Origin: Eubacterium maltosivorans
GTDB lineage: Bacteria; Bacillota; Clostridia; Eubacteriales; Eubacteriaceae
NCBI RefSeq assembly: GCF_002441855.2
Contig: NZ_CP029487.1
Location: 4,204,349-4,268,348, forward strand
Length of the DNA: 64,000 nt
Reading direction: 5' to 3'
In this document: positions 25,266 to 33,561 of the stretch, piece after piece
Layout: the number at the start of each line of letters is the position of its first letter
How positions within the stretch are numbered: position 1 is the first letter of the stretch
Translations under genes and position numbers: made by a program
Notes under the pieces: generated by a model
Database searches by the model: none
What the model was told of the DNA's origin: nothing
Seen by the model: the letters and a program-made list of their open reading frames with translations, nothing else

Positions 25266-26204
25266 TTAAAAGGCAGAAGTTTCTTCCTTTTTTTGAAAAG
25301 AGCGTGGCAGAAAAACAGAGAAGCAGGAGCCTTTACCGGGTTCGGAGGAAACCTTGATATAGCCGCCCTGCAAGGTGATAATCTCCCGGGAGAGGTAAAG
25401 GCCAATGCCAACGCCTTCTTCCTGGCTGACTGCGGAGGAACGGTAGAAGCGGCTGAAAATCTTGGGTATTTCGTCTTCGGAAATACCAATTCCAGTGTCT
25501 GAGACATCGATTCGGCAGAATAATTCATAGGCCTGCGCGGTGACGTGGATTTCTCCGCCCGGCGGGGTGTATTTGAGTGCGTTGTCCAGAATATTATAAA
25601 GAGCCTCCGCTGTCCATTTGAGATCAAAACAGGCGGACAGGTTCTGCGGAACATCCATAATAAGCGTGACAGAACGGTTTTGAGCTTTTTTTAATACCCC
25701 CAGCGCGGCGCTTTCTAAAAGCACATCCATGGCGGAAGTCTCGGGTGAAACCTGAACAATGCCGTTTTCAAGCCGGGAGGCCTTGATCAGTGACTGGATC
25801 AGAAAATCAAGCTTTGCGCTTTGCCGGCCAATCTCATCTGCCAGCATCTGAGCAGATTCTGGCAGGCCTGACTGTTCTGCCAGCAAGTCAGAATAAAGCC
25901 TCAGGTTGGCAATGGGCGTTTTGGTCTGGTGGGAAATATCGCCGATAAGGGTCTGGACCTGATCCCGCTCAGATACAATGCGGCTGCTGCGGGCACGGCT
26001 GGCGCTCAAAAAATGATGAAGCTTGGTTTCAAGGGCTGAGAGGCGGCTTTCGTCAAAAGCATTTTCTTTAAAGGTGTTCTCAAGAGCGTTGTCAAGCATT
26101 TGGTCCAGACGGGTAAGCGTCCGGCTTAAGCGGAACAGGCAAAGGATAAAGAAGCCACCGAGAAGAATGGCCGATATTGAAATAAGGATAACGGCTGCGT
26201 TCAT
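25266..26204 (-). CDS. Sensor histidine kinase
   Basis: A 312-aa kinase with a single N-terminal transmembrane helix (about residues 3-24) and a short linker. The dimerisation motif IGDISHQTKTPIANLR carries the phospho-accepting His, and the HATPase domain has ILDNALKYTPPGG, DTGIGISEDEIPK and GVGIGLYLSREI. The lack of a sizeable extracellular sensor is typical of kinases that sense through a partner ABC transporter. It starts 2 bases after the response regulator gene. Confidence 0.93.
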   Translation of the reverse strand: MNAAVILISISAILLGGFFILCLFRLSRTLTRLDQMLDNALENTFKENAFDESRLSALETKLHHFLSASRARSSRIVSERDQVQTLIGDISHQTKTPIANLRLYSDLLAEQSGLPESAQMLADEIGRQSAKLDFLIQSLIKASRLENGIVQVSPETSAMDVLLESAALGVLKKAQNRSVTLIMDVPQNLSACFDLKWTAEALYNILDNALKYTPPGGEIHVTAQAYELFCRIDVSDTGIGISEDEIPKIFSRFYRSSAVSQEEGVGIGLYLSREIITLQGGYIKVSSEPGKGSCFSVFLPRSFQKKEETSAF

Positions 26205-26205
26205 T

Positions 26206-26895
26206 TTACTTCACCGCCCAGGTATACCCCAGGCCATAGACTGTCTGAATATACACAGGCTTTGAGGAATTGTCCTCGAGCTTGCTGCGCAGACGGCGTA
26301 TGGTCACAGAGAGGGCGTTTTCATCCACAAAGTCCATGCTGTCTCCCCAGACCTTTTCCAGCAGCAGCTCTCTGGTGACTGTGCTGCCGCGGTTTGCCAG
26401 CAGCAGCTTTAACAGCTTCTGCTCCGTTTTGCTGAGCGTCAGCTCATCTTCGCCTTTAAAAAAAACCATTTGGTCAAAATCAAAAGTAAAGGCGTCGATT
26501 TTTATGCAGTTTTGCCGTTCCTTCTGGCTTCGGCGAAGCAGCGCGGCGATGCGGGCACGCAGAATCGCCAGGCTGAAGGGCTTCGTGATATAGTCGTCTC
26601 CGCCGCTTTCAAGGCCGATGACCACGTCCATTTCCATATCGTTGGCGGTCAGAAAAATAATGGGAACAGCGGAACGGCGCCGTATCTCCTGGCACAGCTC
26701 CAGCCCATTGCCGTCAGGCAGATTTACATCCAGAACGATCAGGTCAAAGGTATTGTCTGTCAGTTTTTCTCTGGCCTCCTTAATGGAAAAGGCGGAAAGT
26801 GTGGTATAAGAATCGTTTTTTAAGGACAGTACAAGCCCCTGGTTCAGGGCGCGATCATCCTCAACGATGAGTATTTTTGATGGTTCGTCAGTCAT
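26206..26895 (-). CDS. OmpR/PhoB-family response regulator
   Basis: A 229-aa regulator. The receiver domain has the acidic pocket (IVEDD), phospho-acceptor Asp in LIVLDVNLPDGNG and Lys in ITKPFSLA. The C-terminal winged helix has ENALSVTIRRLRSKLE and ends VYGLGYTWAVK. It is first gene of the operon RR-HK-ATPase-permease and likely controls the transporter downstream. Confidence 0.93.
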   Translation of the reverse strand: MTDEPSKILIVEDDRALNQGLVLSLKNDSYTTLSAFSIKEAREKLTDNTFDLIVLDVNLPDGNGLELCQEIRRRSAVPIIFLTANDMEMDVVIGLESGGDDYITKPFSLAILRARIAALLRRSQKERQNCIKIDAFTFDFDQMVFFKGEDELTLSKTEQKLLKLLLANRGSTVTRELLLEKVWGDSMDFVDENALSVTIRRLRSKLEDNSSKPVYIQTVYGLGYTWAVK

Positions 26896-26970
26896 AGGTA
26901 CCTCCTTGTACGCAGTTCAGTATAACCAGAAAAGCAGCAAAATGCAAGAAGAAGCGCTGCTGTTCAAATA

Positions 26971-27003
26971 TGACACGACCTGTCAGATTCTGTCTGGTAT
27001 AAT
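26971..27003 (+). promoter_or_regulatory. Palindrome plus -10 of SPL-family gene
   Basis: TGACA-CGACC-TGTCA (26971-26985), then 12 bases, then TATAAT (26998-27003). There is no consensus -35, so the promoter is probably activator dependent. The same arrangement with nearly the same sequence occurs at 36248-36280. Confidence 0.65.
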
Positions 27004-27026
27004 AGAGACAGAAAAAGGAGATATCA

Positions 27027-27911
27027 ATGGAAACAATACCGGCCAAAATACTGGTCACCAAGAATAAAAATACCGCGTGGTTTGGAACAGAATACAGTAT
27101 GAATATTTACAGGGGCTGCTGCCACGGCTGCATTTATTGTGATAGCCGCAGCGAATGCTACCAGAATACGGATTTTGACACAGTAAAGAAAAAGAAGGAC
27201 GCCCTCAGGCTCATCGCCCGTGACCTTAAAAGTAAAAAGAAAAAAGGTGTGGTAAGTACGGGTGCCATGAGCGATCCCTACAATACCTTTGAGAGAAGGG
27301 AGTGCCTAACCAGGGAAGCGCTCAAGCTCATTGACCATTATGGCTTTGGCGTGGCCATCGCGACCAAGGGGAGCCTGGTCACACGGGATATTGATCTGCT
27401 GTCGCGTATACAGAGCCACTCCCCGGTTATCTGTAAGGTCACGATCACAGCGGCGGACGATGCGTTGAGCGGTATTGTCGAGCCTGGGGCCCCGCCAAGC
27501 AGCAAACGGTTTGAGGCAGTAAGGGCCCTCTCAGATGCAGGCATCTATACCGGTATTTTGCTGATGCCGGTTCTTCCCTTTATTGAGGACAACACAGACA
27601 ATATCCAGTCGATTGTGGAGCAGGGGGCAAAGTGCGGCGCACGTTTCATTTATCCCGGTTTTGGTGTTACCCTTAGAGATGTCCAGAGAGATTATTATTT
27701 TAGTCAGCTGGACCAGCATTTTCCAGGACTCCGGCAAAAGTATATGCGGCGATACGGCAATGATTATAGCTGCGGAGCTTCCAGAGCACATGAACTTTAC
27801 ACGTTTTTAGAAAATGTCTGCGGTCAGGCGGGCCTCAATTTCAGGATGAAAGATATTATCAAAGATTACAAAGGCCGGTATCAATGTGAACAGCTGTCAT
27901 TTCTGAGATGA
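27027..27911 (+). CDS. SPL-family radical SAM protein
   Basis: A 294-aa radical SAM enzyme of the spore-photoproduct-lyase-like group (COG1533 type). The CxxxCxxC cluster-binding motif lies in RGCCHGCIYCDSR (about residue 30-40), followed by GAMSDPYNTFERR and a VCKVTITAADD strand, as in these proteins. Relatives are annotated as DNA repair photolyase-like but most have no proven substrate. AAAAAGGAG precedes the ATG. Its promoter shares a palindrome with the glycosylase gene at 36303, supporting a DNA-damage role. It stands alone between two TCS/ABC modules. Confidence 0.85.
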   Translation: METIPAKILVTKNKNTAWFGTEYSMNIYRGCCHGCIYCDSRSECYQNTDFDTVKKKKDALRLIARDLKSKKKKGVVSTGAMSDPYNTFERRECLTREALKLIDHYGFGVAIATKGSLVTRDIDLLSRIQSHSPVICKVTITAADDALSGIVEPGAPPSSKRFEAVRALSDAGIYTGILLMPVLPFIEDNTDNIQSIVEQGAKCGARFIYPGFGVTLRDVQRDYYFSQLDQHFPGLRQKYMRRYGNDYSCGASRAHELYTFLENVCGQAGLNFRMKDIIKDYKGRYQCEQLSFLR

Positions 27912-28008
27912 CACGGCGTTTCGCGGCCTTCCCTTTTTTATTTTTTGTTCTTTTTTTCAGCGGAAGATGTTAGAATGAAAAGATAATCATGGACAAAAGG
28001 GGAACAAA

Positions 28009-28707
28009 ATGAAAAATAGAATTATAATCATTGACGATGATCCTAAGCTGTGCGCCCTGCTCGAAAAATGTGTCACCTGCGATGGCTTTGAAGCGGCCTG
28101 CGCCAGTGACGGCCACGAAGGGCTTGAAAAGTTGGAGGAGGGCAGCCCGGTGCTCGTGGTGTTGGATGTAATGATGCCCGGTCTGGACGGCTTTGAGGTG
28201 CTCAGGAAAATCCGTGAAACCAGTGCGGTACCAGTATTGATGCTGACAGCCCGGGACGATAATATCGACAAGGTATACGGGCTCCGGCTCGGGGCGGATG
28301 ATTATCTCACAAAGCCCTTTGATATTAATGAGTTCAGCGCCAGGGTTCATTCGCTGGTGAGGCGCTACACCATTCTCAACGGAAGCGGGGAGGAAATCTT
28401 TGGCAGGCTGAGCTTTAAAAATCTTGAAATCGACCCGGACAGGCGGCTGGTTACAGTTTGCGGCAGAGGGATTGAGCTTCAGGCAAAGGAGTTTGATATT
28501 TTGTATTATCTGGCCAAAAACAAAGGGCGCGCCCTGACAAAGAAGCAGATCTATGAGGAGGTCTGGAAGGAAGAATACCTGTATGATGACAGCAATATCA
28601 TGGCGCATATCAGCAAAATACGCAGACTTATTGAGCCGGATTCCAAAAAACCGACCTATATTCAGACCATCAAGGGTGTAGGTTACCGTTTTAACGCGGA
28701 GGTGTGA
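28009..28707 (+). CDS. OmpR-family response regulator
   Basis: A 232-aa regulator: IIDDDPKLCALLEK acidic pocket, VVLDVMMPGLDGFEV phospho-acceptor Asp, LTKPFDINE Lys and a winged-helix end (IMAHISKIRRLIE, IKGVGYRFN). Preceded by AAAAGGGGA. Its stop is within the kinase gene's ribosome binding site region. Heads the second TCS-ABC operon. Confidence 0.93.
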   Translation: MKNRIIIIDDDPKLCALLEKCVTCDGFEAACASDGHEGLEKLEEGSPVLVVLDVMMPGLDGFEVLRKIRETSAVPVLMLTARDDNIDKVYGLRLGADDYLTKPFDINEFSARVHSLVRRYTILNGSGEEIFGRLSFKNLEIDPDRRLVTVCGRGIELQAKEFDILYYLAKNKGRALTKKQIYEEVWKEEYLYDDSNIMAHISKIRRLIEPDSKKPTYIQTIKGVGYRFNAEV

Positions 28708-28709
28708 TC

Positions 28710-29633
28710 ATGGAAGGATTGGAAATACTGCTGTCAGCGCTTTTGTTCCTTGCCGGCAGCGCGGTTCTTGTTTTGGCAGGGAAACTCTATCAGGCACGCA
28801 AAAGCGTCCGGGATATGAATGAGGCACTTGAAGATATCCGAAACGGCAATCTGAACCGCCGTATGCTGGCAGTGCCGGATAATATTGTGGCGCCTTTTTT
28901 TTATAAAATCAACGCTATTATGGAGGGGTATCGCGATACAATCGCGGAGCTCAATGAGCGCGATCAGGCCAACCGGCAGATGATGACCAGCCTTTCCCAC
29001 GACGTCCGGACGCCGCTCACCACACTGATCGGCTATCTGGACGCTGTCCACAGCCATCTGGTTGAGGGAGGGGAGCGGGAAGAATACATCGAAACAGCCC
29101 GCGAGAAGGCCCACAGCCTCCAGATGTATGTGGATGATCTTTTTGAATGGTTTAAGCTGAATTCCAACGAGCGGGTGCTGGAAATCGCTCCGGTGAATGT
29201 GACGGAAATGACCCAGACCGTTCTGAGTGACTGGCTTCCGGTTTTTGAGCAAAATGAAATGAATTATGCTTTTTTTATCCCGGAAAAACGCATGACTGTC
29301 TCTCTGGACACAGCGGCTTACAGAAGGATTTTAAATAATCTGATACAAAACGCAGTGAGCCACAGCGGCGCTTCTGCGATTTCTGTTGGTGTAGAGGAAA
29401 AGAAAGACAGTGTGGAGATATGGGTAAAGGATAATGGAAGGGGGATACCAGCGGAGGAGCTGGACCATATTTTTGATCGTCTTTATAAATGTGACCCTGC
29501 CAGAATGGGCAAGGGCAGCGGCCTTGGGCTCTCCATTGTGGAGCAGCTGGTCCGGCTGCAGAATGGCGGTATCCGTGTAATGAGCGAAGTGGGAAAGGGG
29601 ACGCGTTTTCTCCTGGATTTTAAGCTGGTTTGA
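28710..29633 (+). CDS. Sensor histidine kinase
   Basis: A 307-aa kinase with one N-terminal transmembrane helix, a HAMP-like/linker coiled coil (VRDMNEALEDIRNGNLN), phospho-acceptor His in TSLSHDVRTPLTTLIG and an ATPase domain with NNLIQNAVSHSG, DNGRGIPAEELD and GSGLGLSIVEQLV. The ATG at 28710 has GGAGG 7 bases upstream. This kinase type without extracellular domain is usual for lantibiotic/bacitracin-responsive systems. Confidence 0.92.
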   Translation: MEGLEILLSALLFLAGSAVLVLAGKLYQARKSVRDMNEALEDIRNGNLNRRMLAVPDNIVAPFFYKINAIMEGYRDTIAELNERDQANRQMMTSLSHDVRTPLTTLIGYLDAVHSHLVEGGEREEYIETAREKAHSLQMYVDDLFEWFKLNSNERVLEIAPVNVTEMTQTVLSDWLPVFEQNEMNYAFFIPEKRMTVSLDTAAYRRILNNLIQNAVSHSGASAISVGVEEKKDSVEIWVKDNGRGIPAEELDHIFDRLYKCDPARMGKGSGLGLSIVEQLVRLQNGGIRVMSEVGKGTRFLLDFKLV

Positions 29634-29722
29634 TGAAAGACAAGGTTAAAGCAAGGTTGAGGCAAGGTTGGGGCAGGACACAGGTGGTATCATGGCAGTA
29701 TCAACAGAGGAGGAACTGAACT

Positions 29723-30646
29723 ATGAAGGAAAAATATGTTATCGCTACAAAAAATCTGACAAAGGTTTATGGCGATCAGGTCAGCGTTTCGTCTCTTGAT
29801 CTGCATGTGCGCAGGGGAAAGATATATGGCCTGCTGGGCCGCAACGGCGCAGGAAAAACCACCACCATGCGAATGCTCCTGGGATTAACTGAGCCCACTC
29901 AGGGCACTATCCGTATTTTTGGGAAAGACCCGCTTAAGGACGGTAAGGCCCTGTACCCGAGAATTGGAAGCCTGATCGAGTCGCCGGGCTTTTATCCCAA
30001 CCTGACGGGAACAGAGAATTTGAGTGTTTTTGCCACGCTTCGTGGCATTCCGAGGAAGGATGCAGTCAAAGAATCCCTTGAGCTTGTGGGGCTTCCATAC
30101 AAGGATAAAAAGCTTTTTTCCAAGTATTCGCTGGGTATGAAACAGCGCCTGGCCATTGCCCTGGCTGTCATGCACGACCCCGAGCTTTTAATTCTGGATG
30201 AGCCCATCAATGGCCTGGACCCCATCGGCATCGCAGAGATCCGTGATCTGCTCAAAGCCTTTGCGAAAAAGGGAAAAACCATTCTGGTATCCAGCCACAT
30301 TCTTTCAGAAATTGAGCTTTTGGCCGATGATGTGGGCATTATTAATAACGGTGTGCTCTTGGAGGAGGAGCGTATGTCTGTGCTCAGGGATAAAAACCAG
30401 ATGTATATTCGTTTTGTTTTATCCGATACGGCTAAAGCAGCGCGGATTCTGGAAAAGGTCTTTAAAACCAATGATTTCAGTATTGACGACGGACACACGC
30501 TGCGGCTCTTTGACACCAGCCTGCGGGTCGGTACGCTGACCAAGTGCTTTGTGGAGAATGAGCTGGTGGTAGACGACGCCCACACCTGTGAGGATACCCT
30601 GGAGGATTATTTCAAAAAGGTTACGGGGGGTGTCGGCATTGCTTAA
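29723..30646 (+). CDS. ABC transporter ATP-binding protein, BcrA type
   Basis: A 307-aa nucleotide-binding subunit: Walker A GRNGAGKTTT, signature YSLGMKQRLAIALA, Walker B LLILDEPINGLDP and SSHILSEIE. A C-terminal extension of about 80 residues is typical of bacitracin/lantibiotic-immunity ATPases (BcrA, LanF). GAGGAGG precedes the ATG. Its 3' end overlaps the first permease start. Confidence 0.93.
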   Translation: MKEKYVIATKNLTKVYGDQVSVSSLDLHVRRGKIYGLLGRNGAGKTTTMRMLLGLTEPTQGTIRIFGKDPLKDGKALYPRIGSLIESPGFYPNLTGTENLSVFATLRGIPRKDAVKESLELVGLPYKDKKLFSKYSLGMKQRLAIALAVMHDPELLILDEPINGLDPIGIAEIRDLLKAFAKKGKTILVSSHILSEIELLADDVGIINNGVLLEEERMSVLRDKNQMYIRFVLSDTAKAARILEKVFKTNDFSIDDGHTLRLFDTSLRVGTLTKCFVENELVVDDAHTCEDTLEDYFKKVTGGVGIA

Positions 30647-31433
30647 GCTTGTGCGCTGTGAGTTCTTAAAGCTGAAACGCAAAAAATTTGTGATTTTTAT
30701 CGTTTTGGCGGCCTGTATCATGCCTATTCCGCTTACGGCCATTGTCCTGAAAACCGGCATCGGGCAGAGCGCGGACAATGTGATGCCGCCCGCGGAAATG
30801 TACGACGGCCTGTTTGGTATGATTGTGGGCTTTGGAAATTTTATCTCCATGCCCTGCATTATCGGGATCGTGGCAGCCATGCTGTTTTACATGGAAAGGG
30901 ATAACGACACGCTAAAAAATCTGCGAACTATTCCCTTAAGCAGTAATCAGATTATCGCGGCCAAGATCATTACATTGTTCATATTAGGCATTTTTTATTC
31001 CGTTGCGCTCATGGCCTCATCCATGGTGGGCGGACTGATCGGCGGCGGTATCAATGGGGTGGGCTATAAGCTGTGGATCAGCATTATGACAGGTATTCTC
31101 CTGACCGCCGGAACCCTGCCGGTGGTCATTGCCATTGTCTTTTTCAATCGGAGCTATATTTTTTCGATTCTTCTGTCCCTGATTTATGCGGTAGGGGGCT
31201 TTGGTGTCGCGAGTACCAGCTTTACAAGCGGCAACTTCACCAATCCGCTGCTCACCATTCTGCCTGTCCCGCTCATCTGGCGCTGGCAGGTGCTGGCCAT
31301 CCAGGGCGACGCGGCCGCGGCGGCGGTCAAAGAAACGGCGGTTTCCCTGCCTTTGGCGGCCGGGGTTGTCGGTCTGATCGCGGTGCTGTCCATCGTGGGT
31401 ATTCTGTTTATCTACGGAAAACGTGAAAGCTGA
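30639..31433 (+). CDS. ABC-2 type permease (BcrB/LanE-like)
   Basis: A 264-aa integral membrane protein with about six helices. The TTG at 30639, 7 bases after GGGGGG and overlapping the ATPase end, is preferred: it gives MLKLVRCEFLKLKRKKF, which mirrors the start MLKLIKTELLKLKRYP of the second permease. GTG at 30630 is an alternative. It forms the membrane half of an immunity-type transporter that removes antimicrobial peptides from the membrane. Confidence 0.87.
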   Translation: MLKLVRCEFLKLKRKKFVIFIVLAACIMPIPLTAIVLKTGIGQSADNVMPPAEMYDGLFGMIVGFGNFISMPCIIGIVAAMLFYMERDNDTLKNLRTIPLSSNQIIAAKIITLFILGIFYSVALMASSMVGGLIGGGINGVGYKLWISIMTGILLTAGTLPVVIAIVFFNRSYIFSILLSLIYAVGGFGVASTSFTSGNFTNPLLTILPVPLIWRWQVLAIQGDAAAAAVKETAVSLPLAAGVVGLIAVLSIVGILFIYGKRES

Positions 31434-31441
31434 GGTGCGCT

Positions 31442-31537
31442 GTGAGAAAACTAAAGTGGATTTTGTGTGTTGCGGCGGTTTTTATTTTTATTTATTTGAC
31501 CGGCGGGAGGGAGAAGAAAAATGCTGAAATTGATTAA
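31442..31537 (+). CDS. Possible 31-aa membrane peptide
   Basis: GTG-started frame (MRKLKWILCVAAVFIFIYLT...) with a positively charged start and one hydrophobic helix, lying between the two permease genes and overlapping the second one's start. It could be a small transporter subunit or just a translational bridge. Confidence 0.35.
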   Translation: MRKLKWILCVAAVFIFIYLTGGREKKNAEID

Positions 31538-32321
31538 GACAGAATTACTGAAGCTCAAGCGCTACCCCATTGTCTGGGTGGCGGCAGCCGCCATGCTCTG
31601 CGGCCCGCTGCTTTCCTGGTTTACCATCTCCATGGATACCAGCGGAACCTATGCCTTTCCGGATTTCTCAGACAATGTTATCTGGACAAATTTTGACGCG
31701 GTCAATCCTCTGGTTTTTACGCTGTTGGCAGGTTATATCATCTCCAGAGAGTGGGCAGATGATACCCTTAAAAACCTACTGACCATACCCGTTCCCTTCA
31801 GTAAGCTGCTGACCGCTAAGCTTTTGGTTATCGCGGCTCTGGTGGCGCTGTCGGGAATCGGCAGCTTCCTGGCAACCGTACTGTTTGCCGGAATATCCGA
31901 GCTGGAAGGCTTTACGGCAAATCTGGCAGTGCAGTCGCTTGTGCAGATGGTGGTCATGAACCTGTGCGTGTATATTGCGGTACTGCCCATCATTGTTTTT
32001 ACCAGTAAAAAGCCGGGCGGCTTTGTCGCGGGCGTGGGCTTTGCCTTCTTTTACGGGGTTTGCGGGGGTCTTGTGGCAGGCCACGGACTTGGAAATGTGT
32101 ATCCGCTCACAGCGGGCTTTGCCCTTATCAATTACAGAATTGATCCAGGCGCCTTTTCAGAAGGCTTTGCCTATAACCTGCCCCTGTGCTGTACGGTGCT
32201 GGCGCTGACACTGGTTCTATCCATTGTGCTGGTGTTGAGAACTGATAAGTATGTGCAGAAAAACGGTCATCGGCAGAGGGATGCTGCTGCGGCAGCCGGT
32301 TCAAAAAGCAAAAAGAGATGA
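31521..32321 (+). CDS. ABC-2 type permease (LanG-like)
   Basis: A 266-aa membrane protein paralogous to the preceding permease (both begin with the LKL..E..KLKR motif), with about six helices including LVMNLCVYIAVLPIIVFT-type segments and a basic C terminus (GSKSKKR). GGGAGGGAG lies before the ATG. Completes an ATPase plus two permease immunity-type transporter. Confidence 0.87.
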   Translation: MLKLIKTELLKLKRYPIVWVAAAAMLCGPLLSWFTISMDTSGTYAFPDFSDNVIWTNFDAVNPLVFTLLAGYIISREWADDTLKNLLTIPVPFSKLLTAKLLVIAALVALSGIGSFLATVLFAGISELEGFTANLAVQSLVQMVVMNLCVYIAVLPIIVFTSKKPGGFVAGVGFAFFYGVCGGLVAGHGLGNVYPLTAGFALINYRIDPGAFSEGFAYNLPLCCTVLALTLVLSIVLVLRTDKYVQKNGHRQRDAAAAAGSKSKKR

Positions 32322-32352
32322 CACGGCGTTTTGCCGCATCATCTCTTTTATT
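32311..32352. terminator. Bidirectional terminator after permease operon
   Basis: AAAGAGATGA..GGC and GCC..TCATCTCTTT arms around a GTTTT loop; it includes the permease stop codon and ends both this operon and the convergent methyltransferase-like gene. The first 17 bases recur at 27905-27921. Confidence 0.85.
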
Positions 32353-32842
32353 ATTTTCTGGTGATCTTTGTGCGGGACAGATTTTCACGAATGGTGCTGC
32401 GGGTTATTTCAAATTGCTCTTTTGGCAGAATATCCTCAATATAGGGGAGGGAAGGGGCGTAAATAAAGGAGCCGCCCTTTTTAAGTGCTGTCAGAATAGA
32501 TTTATAGCATTTTACCCATTCCAGGTCACTGCCGTCCTGTGCGGACATGGCCGCAGACATTTCTTTAATAAAGGCAAGAGGGGAGAGAATACTGCCCCAG
32601 TAGTCCTTACCGTAATCGACGTGTAAAAAATCGGATGCGCGCGTAACATCTGTATCCTCGGCGCTGGGGTCAATGCCGCAGGCGCGGTGGCCCTGTGCGT
32701 TTAAAAAGAAGACGAGATTCCCTGTAGCGCCGGAACCCACAACTAAAATTGGGTCTTCCAGCTTATCCATATCTAAATCCAGGAGTTCAATCTGAAAGCC
32801 TGCGGAGTATTCAGAGTTTAAATTGATGGTATTGTTATCCAT
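32351..32842 (-). CDS. Class I SAM-methyltransferase-like protein
   Basis: A 163-aa protein with a Rossmann-like glycine motif (DPILVVGSGATGNLVFFL), an acidic strand end (ACGIDPSAED) and LKKGGSFIYAPSLPYIED, which resembles the post-motif region of small methyltransferases. The substrate is unknown and the protein is shorter than most members. AGAAAGGAAA precedes the ATG. Monocistronic. Confidence 0.55.
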   Translation of the reverse strand: MDNNTINLNSEYSAGFQIELLDLDMDKLEDPILVVGSGATGNLVFFLNAQGHRACGIDPSAEDTDVTRASDFLHVDYGKDYWGSILSPLAFIKEMSAAMSAQDGSDLEWVKCYKSILTALKKGGSFIYAPSLPYIEDILPKEQFEITRSTIRENLSRTKITRK

Positions 32843-32989
32843 GATCTTTCCTTTCTGAAATTGATGATGTAAAGCTTATACCCATTATAACGAATTTAGG
32901 ACGGAATGCCCAGATAAAAATTAAATTTACCATTTGCGGTACAGTTGGTGTATAATAAAGCCATTATCAAAAAAATAAAAGGATAAAAA

Positions 32990-33496
32990 ATGAAAACTTT
33001 ATTTGAAAACACAACCATTTACAGCAAAAAAATTTATCTTGAGGCACAGGGAAAATGGTATCAGAAAAACGCTCTGAAAAAACGCTGGTTCTATTTACTC
33101 ATGGCTGCTTTTTGTTTTGTTTGCGCCTACTATTATCTGTCGAGAGCGTCCTGGCCGGCAGGCGTGATATTTATAGTGATGGGAATACTGCTGGTGCTTG
33201 TCTATTTTCAGGGATACCGCTTTTCGGCAGAGAGAGCCTACAATGAGCAAAAAGATATTTTTCCGGCCAGTGGCTTTAAATGGATTATTACCAAGGATAA
33301 GATGGTTTGGAAAACGGATGAGGCAGAACGGCCTGTTTTTTACAAACAGATTGAAAAAATCTATGAAACAGGGCATGCTTTTGTGATCGTGGTTGGCGGA
33401 AAAATGCATATTCTTGATAAGGATGGCTTTACGGCCGGCAGTGCCGCTGATTTCAAAAGCTTTTTAATGAAAAAATGTCCTCAGGCTTTTAAATAA
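32990..33496 (+). CDS. YcxB-like membrane protein
   Basis: A 168-aa protein with a basic N terminus, two closely spaced transmembrane helices (about residues 34-72) and a C-terminal domain (FKWIITKDKMVWKTDEAERP..., HAFVIVVGGKMHILDKDGF) of the YcxB-like/PH-like kind seen in many Firmicute membrane proteins. TATAAT lies at 32951-32956. Function unknown. Confidence 0.6.
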   Translation: MKTLFENTTIYSKKIYLEAQGKWYQKNALKKRWFYLLMAAFCFVCAYYYLSRASWPAGVIFIVMGILLVLVYFQGYRFSAERAYNEQKDIFPASGFKWIITKDKMVWKTDEAERPVFYKQIEKIYETGHAFVIVVGGKMHILDKDGFTAGSAADFKSFLMKKCPQAFK

Positions 33497-33499
33497 AGC

Positions 33500-33530
33500 T
33501 TGACCCTTACGTGGCGTTATCCCTTAAACT
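33500..33530 (+). promoter_or_regulatory. MerR-type promoter with 19-bp spacer
   Basis: TTGACC (33500-33505), a 19-base spacer that starts CTTACGT, then TAAACT (33525-33530). The long spacer and the TTGACCCTTACGT start are characteristic of promoters twisted open by MerR/TipA-type activators, although the second arm of the usual dyad is degenerate here. Confidence 0.5.
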
Positions 33531-33561
33531 GAGATTAAGACACGAAAGGAGATGACGTTTT

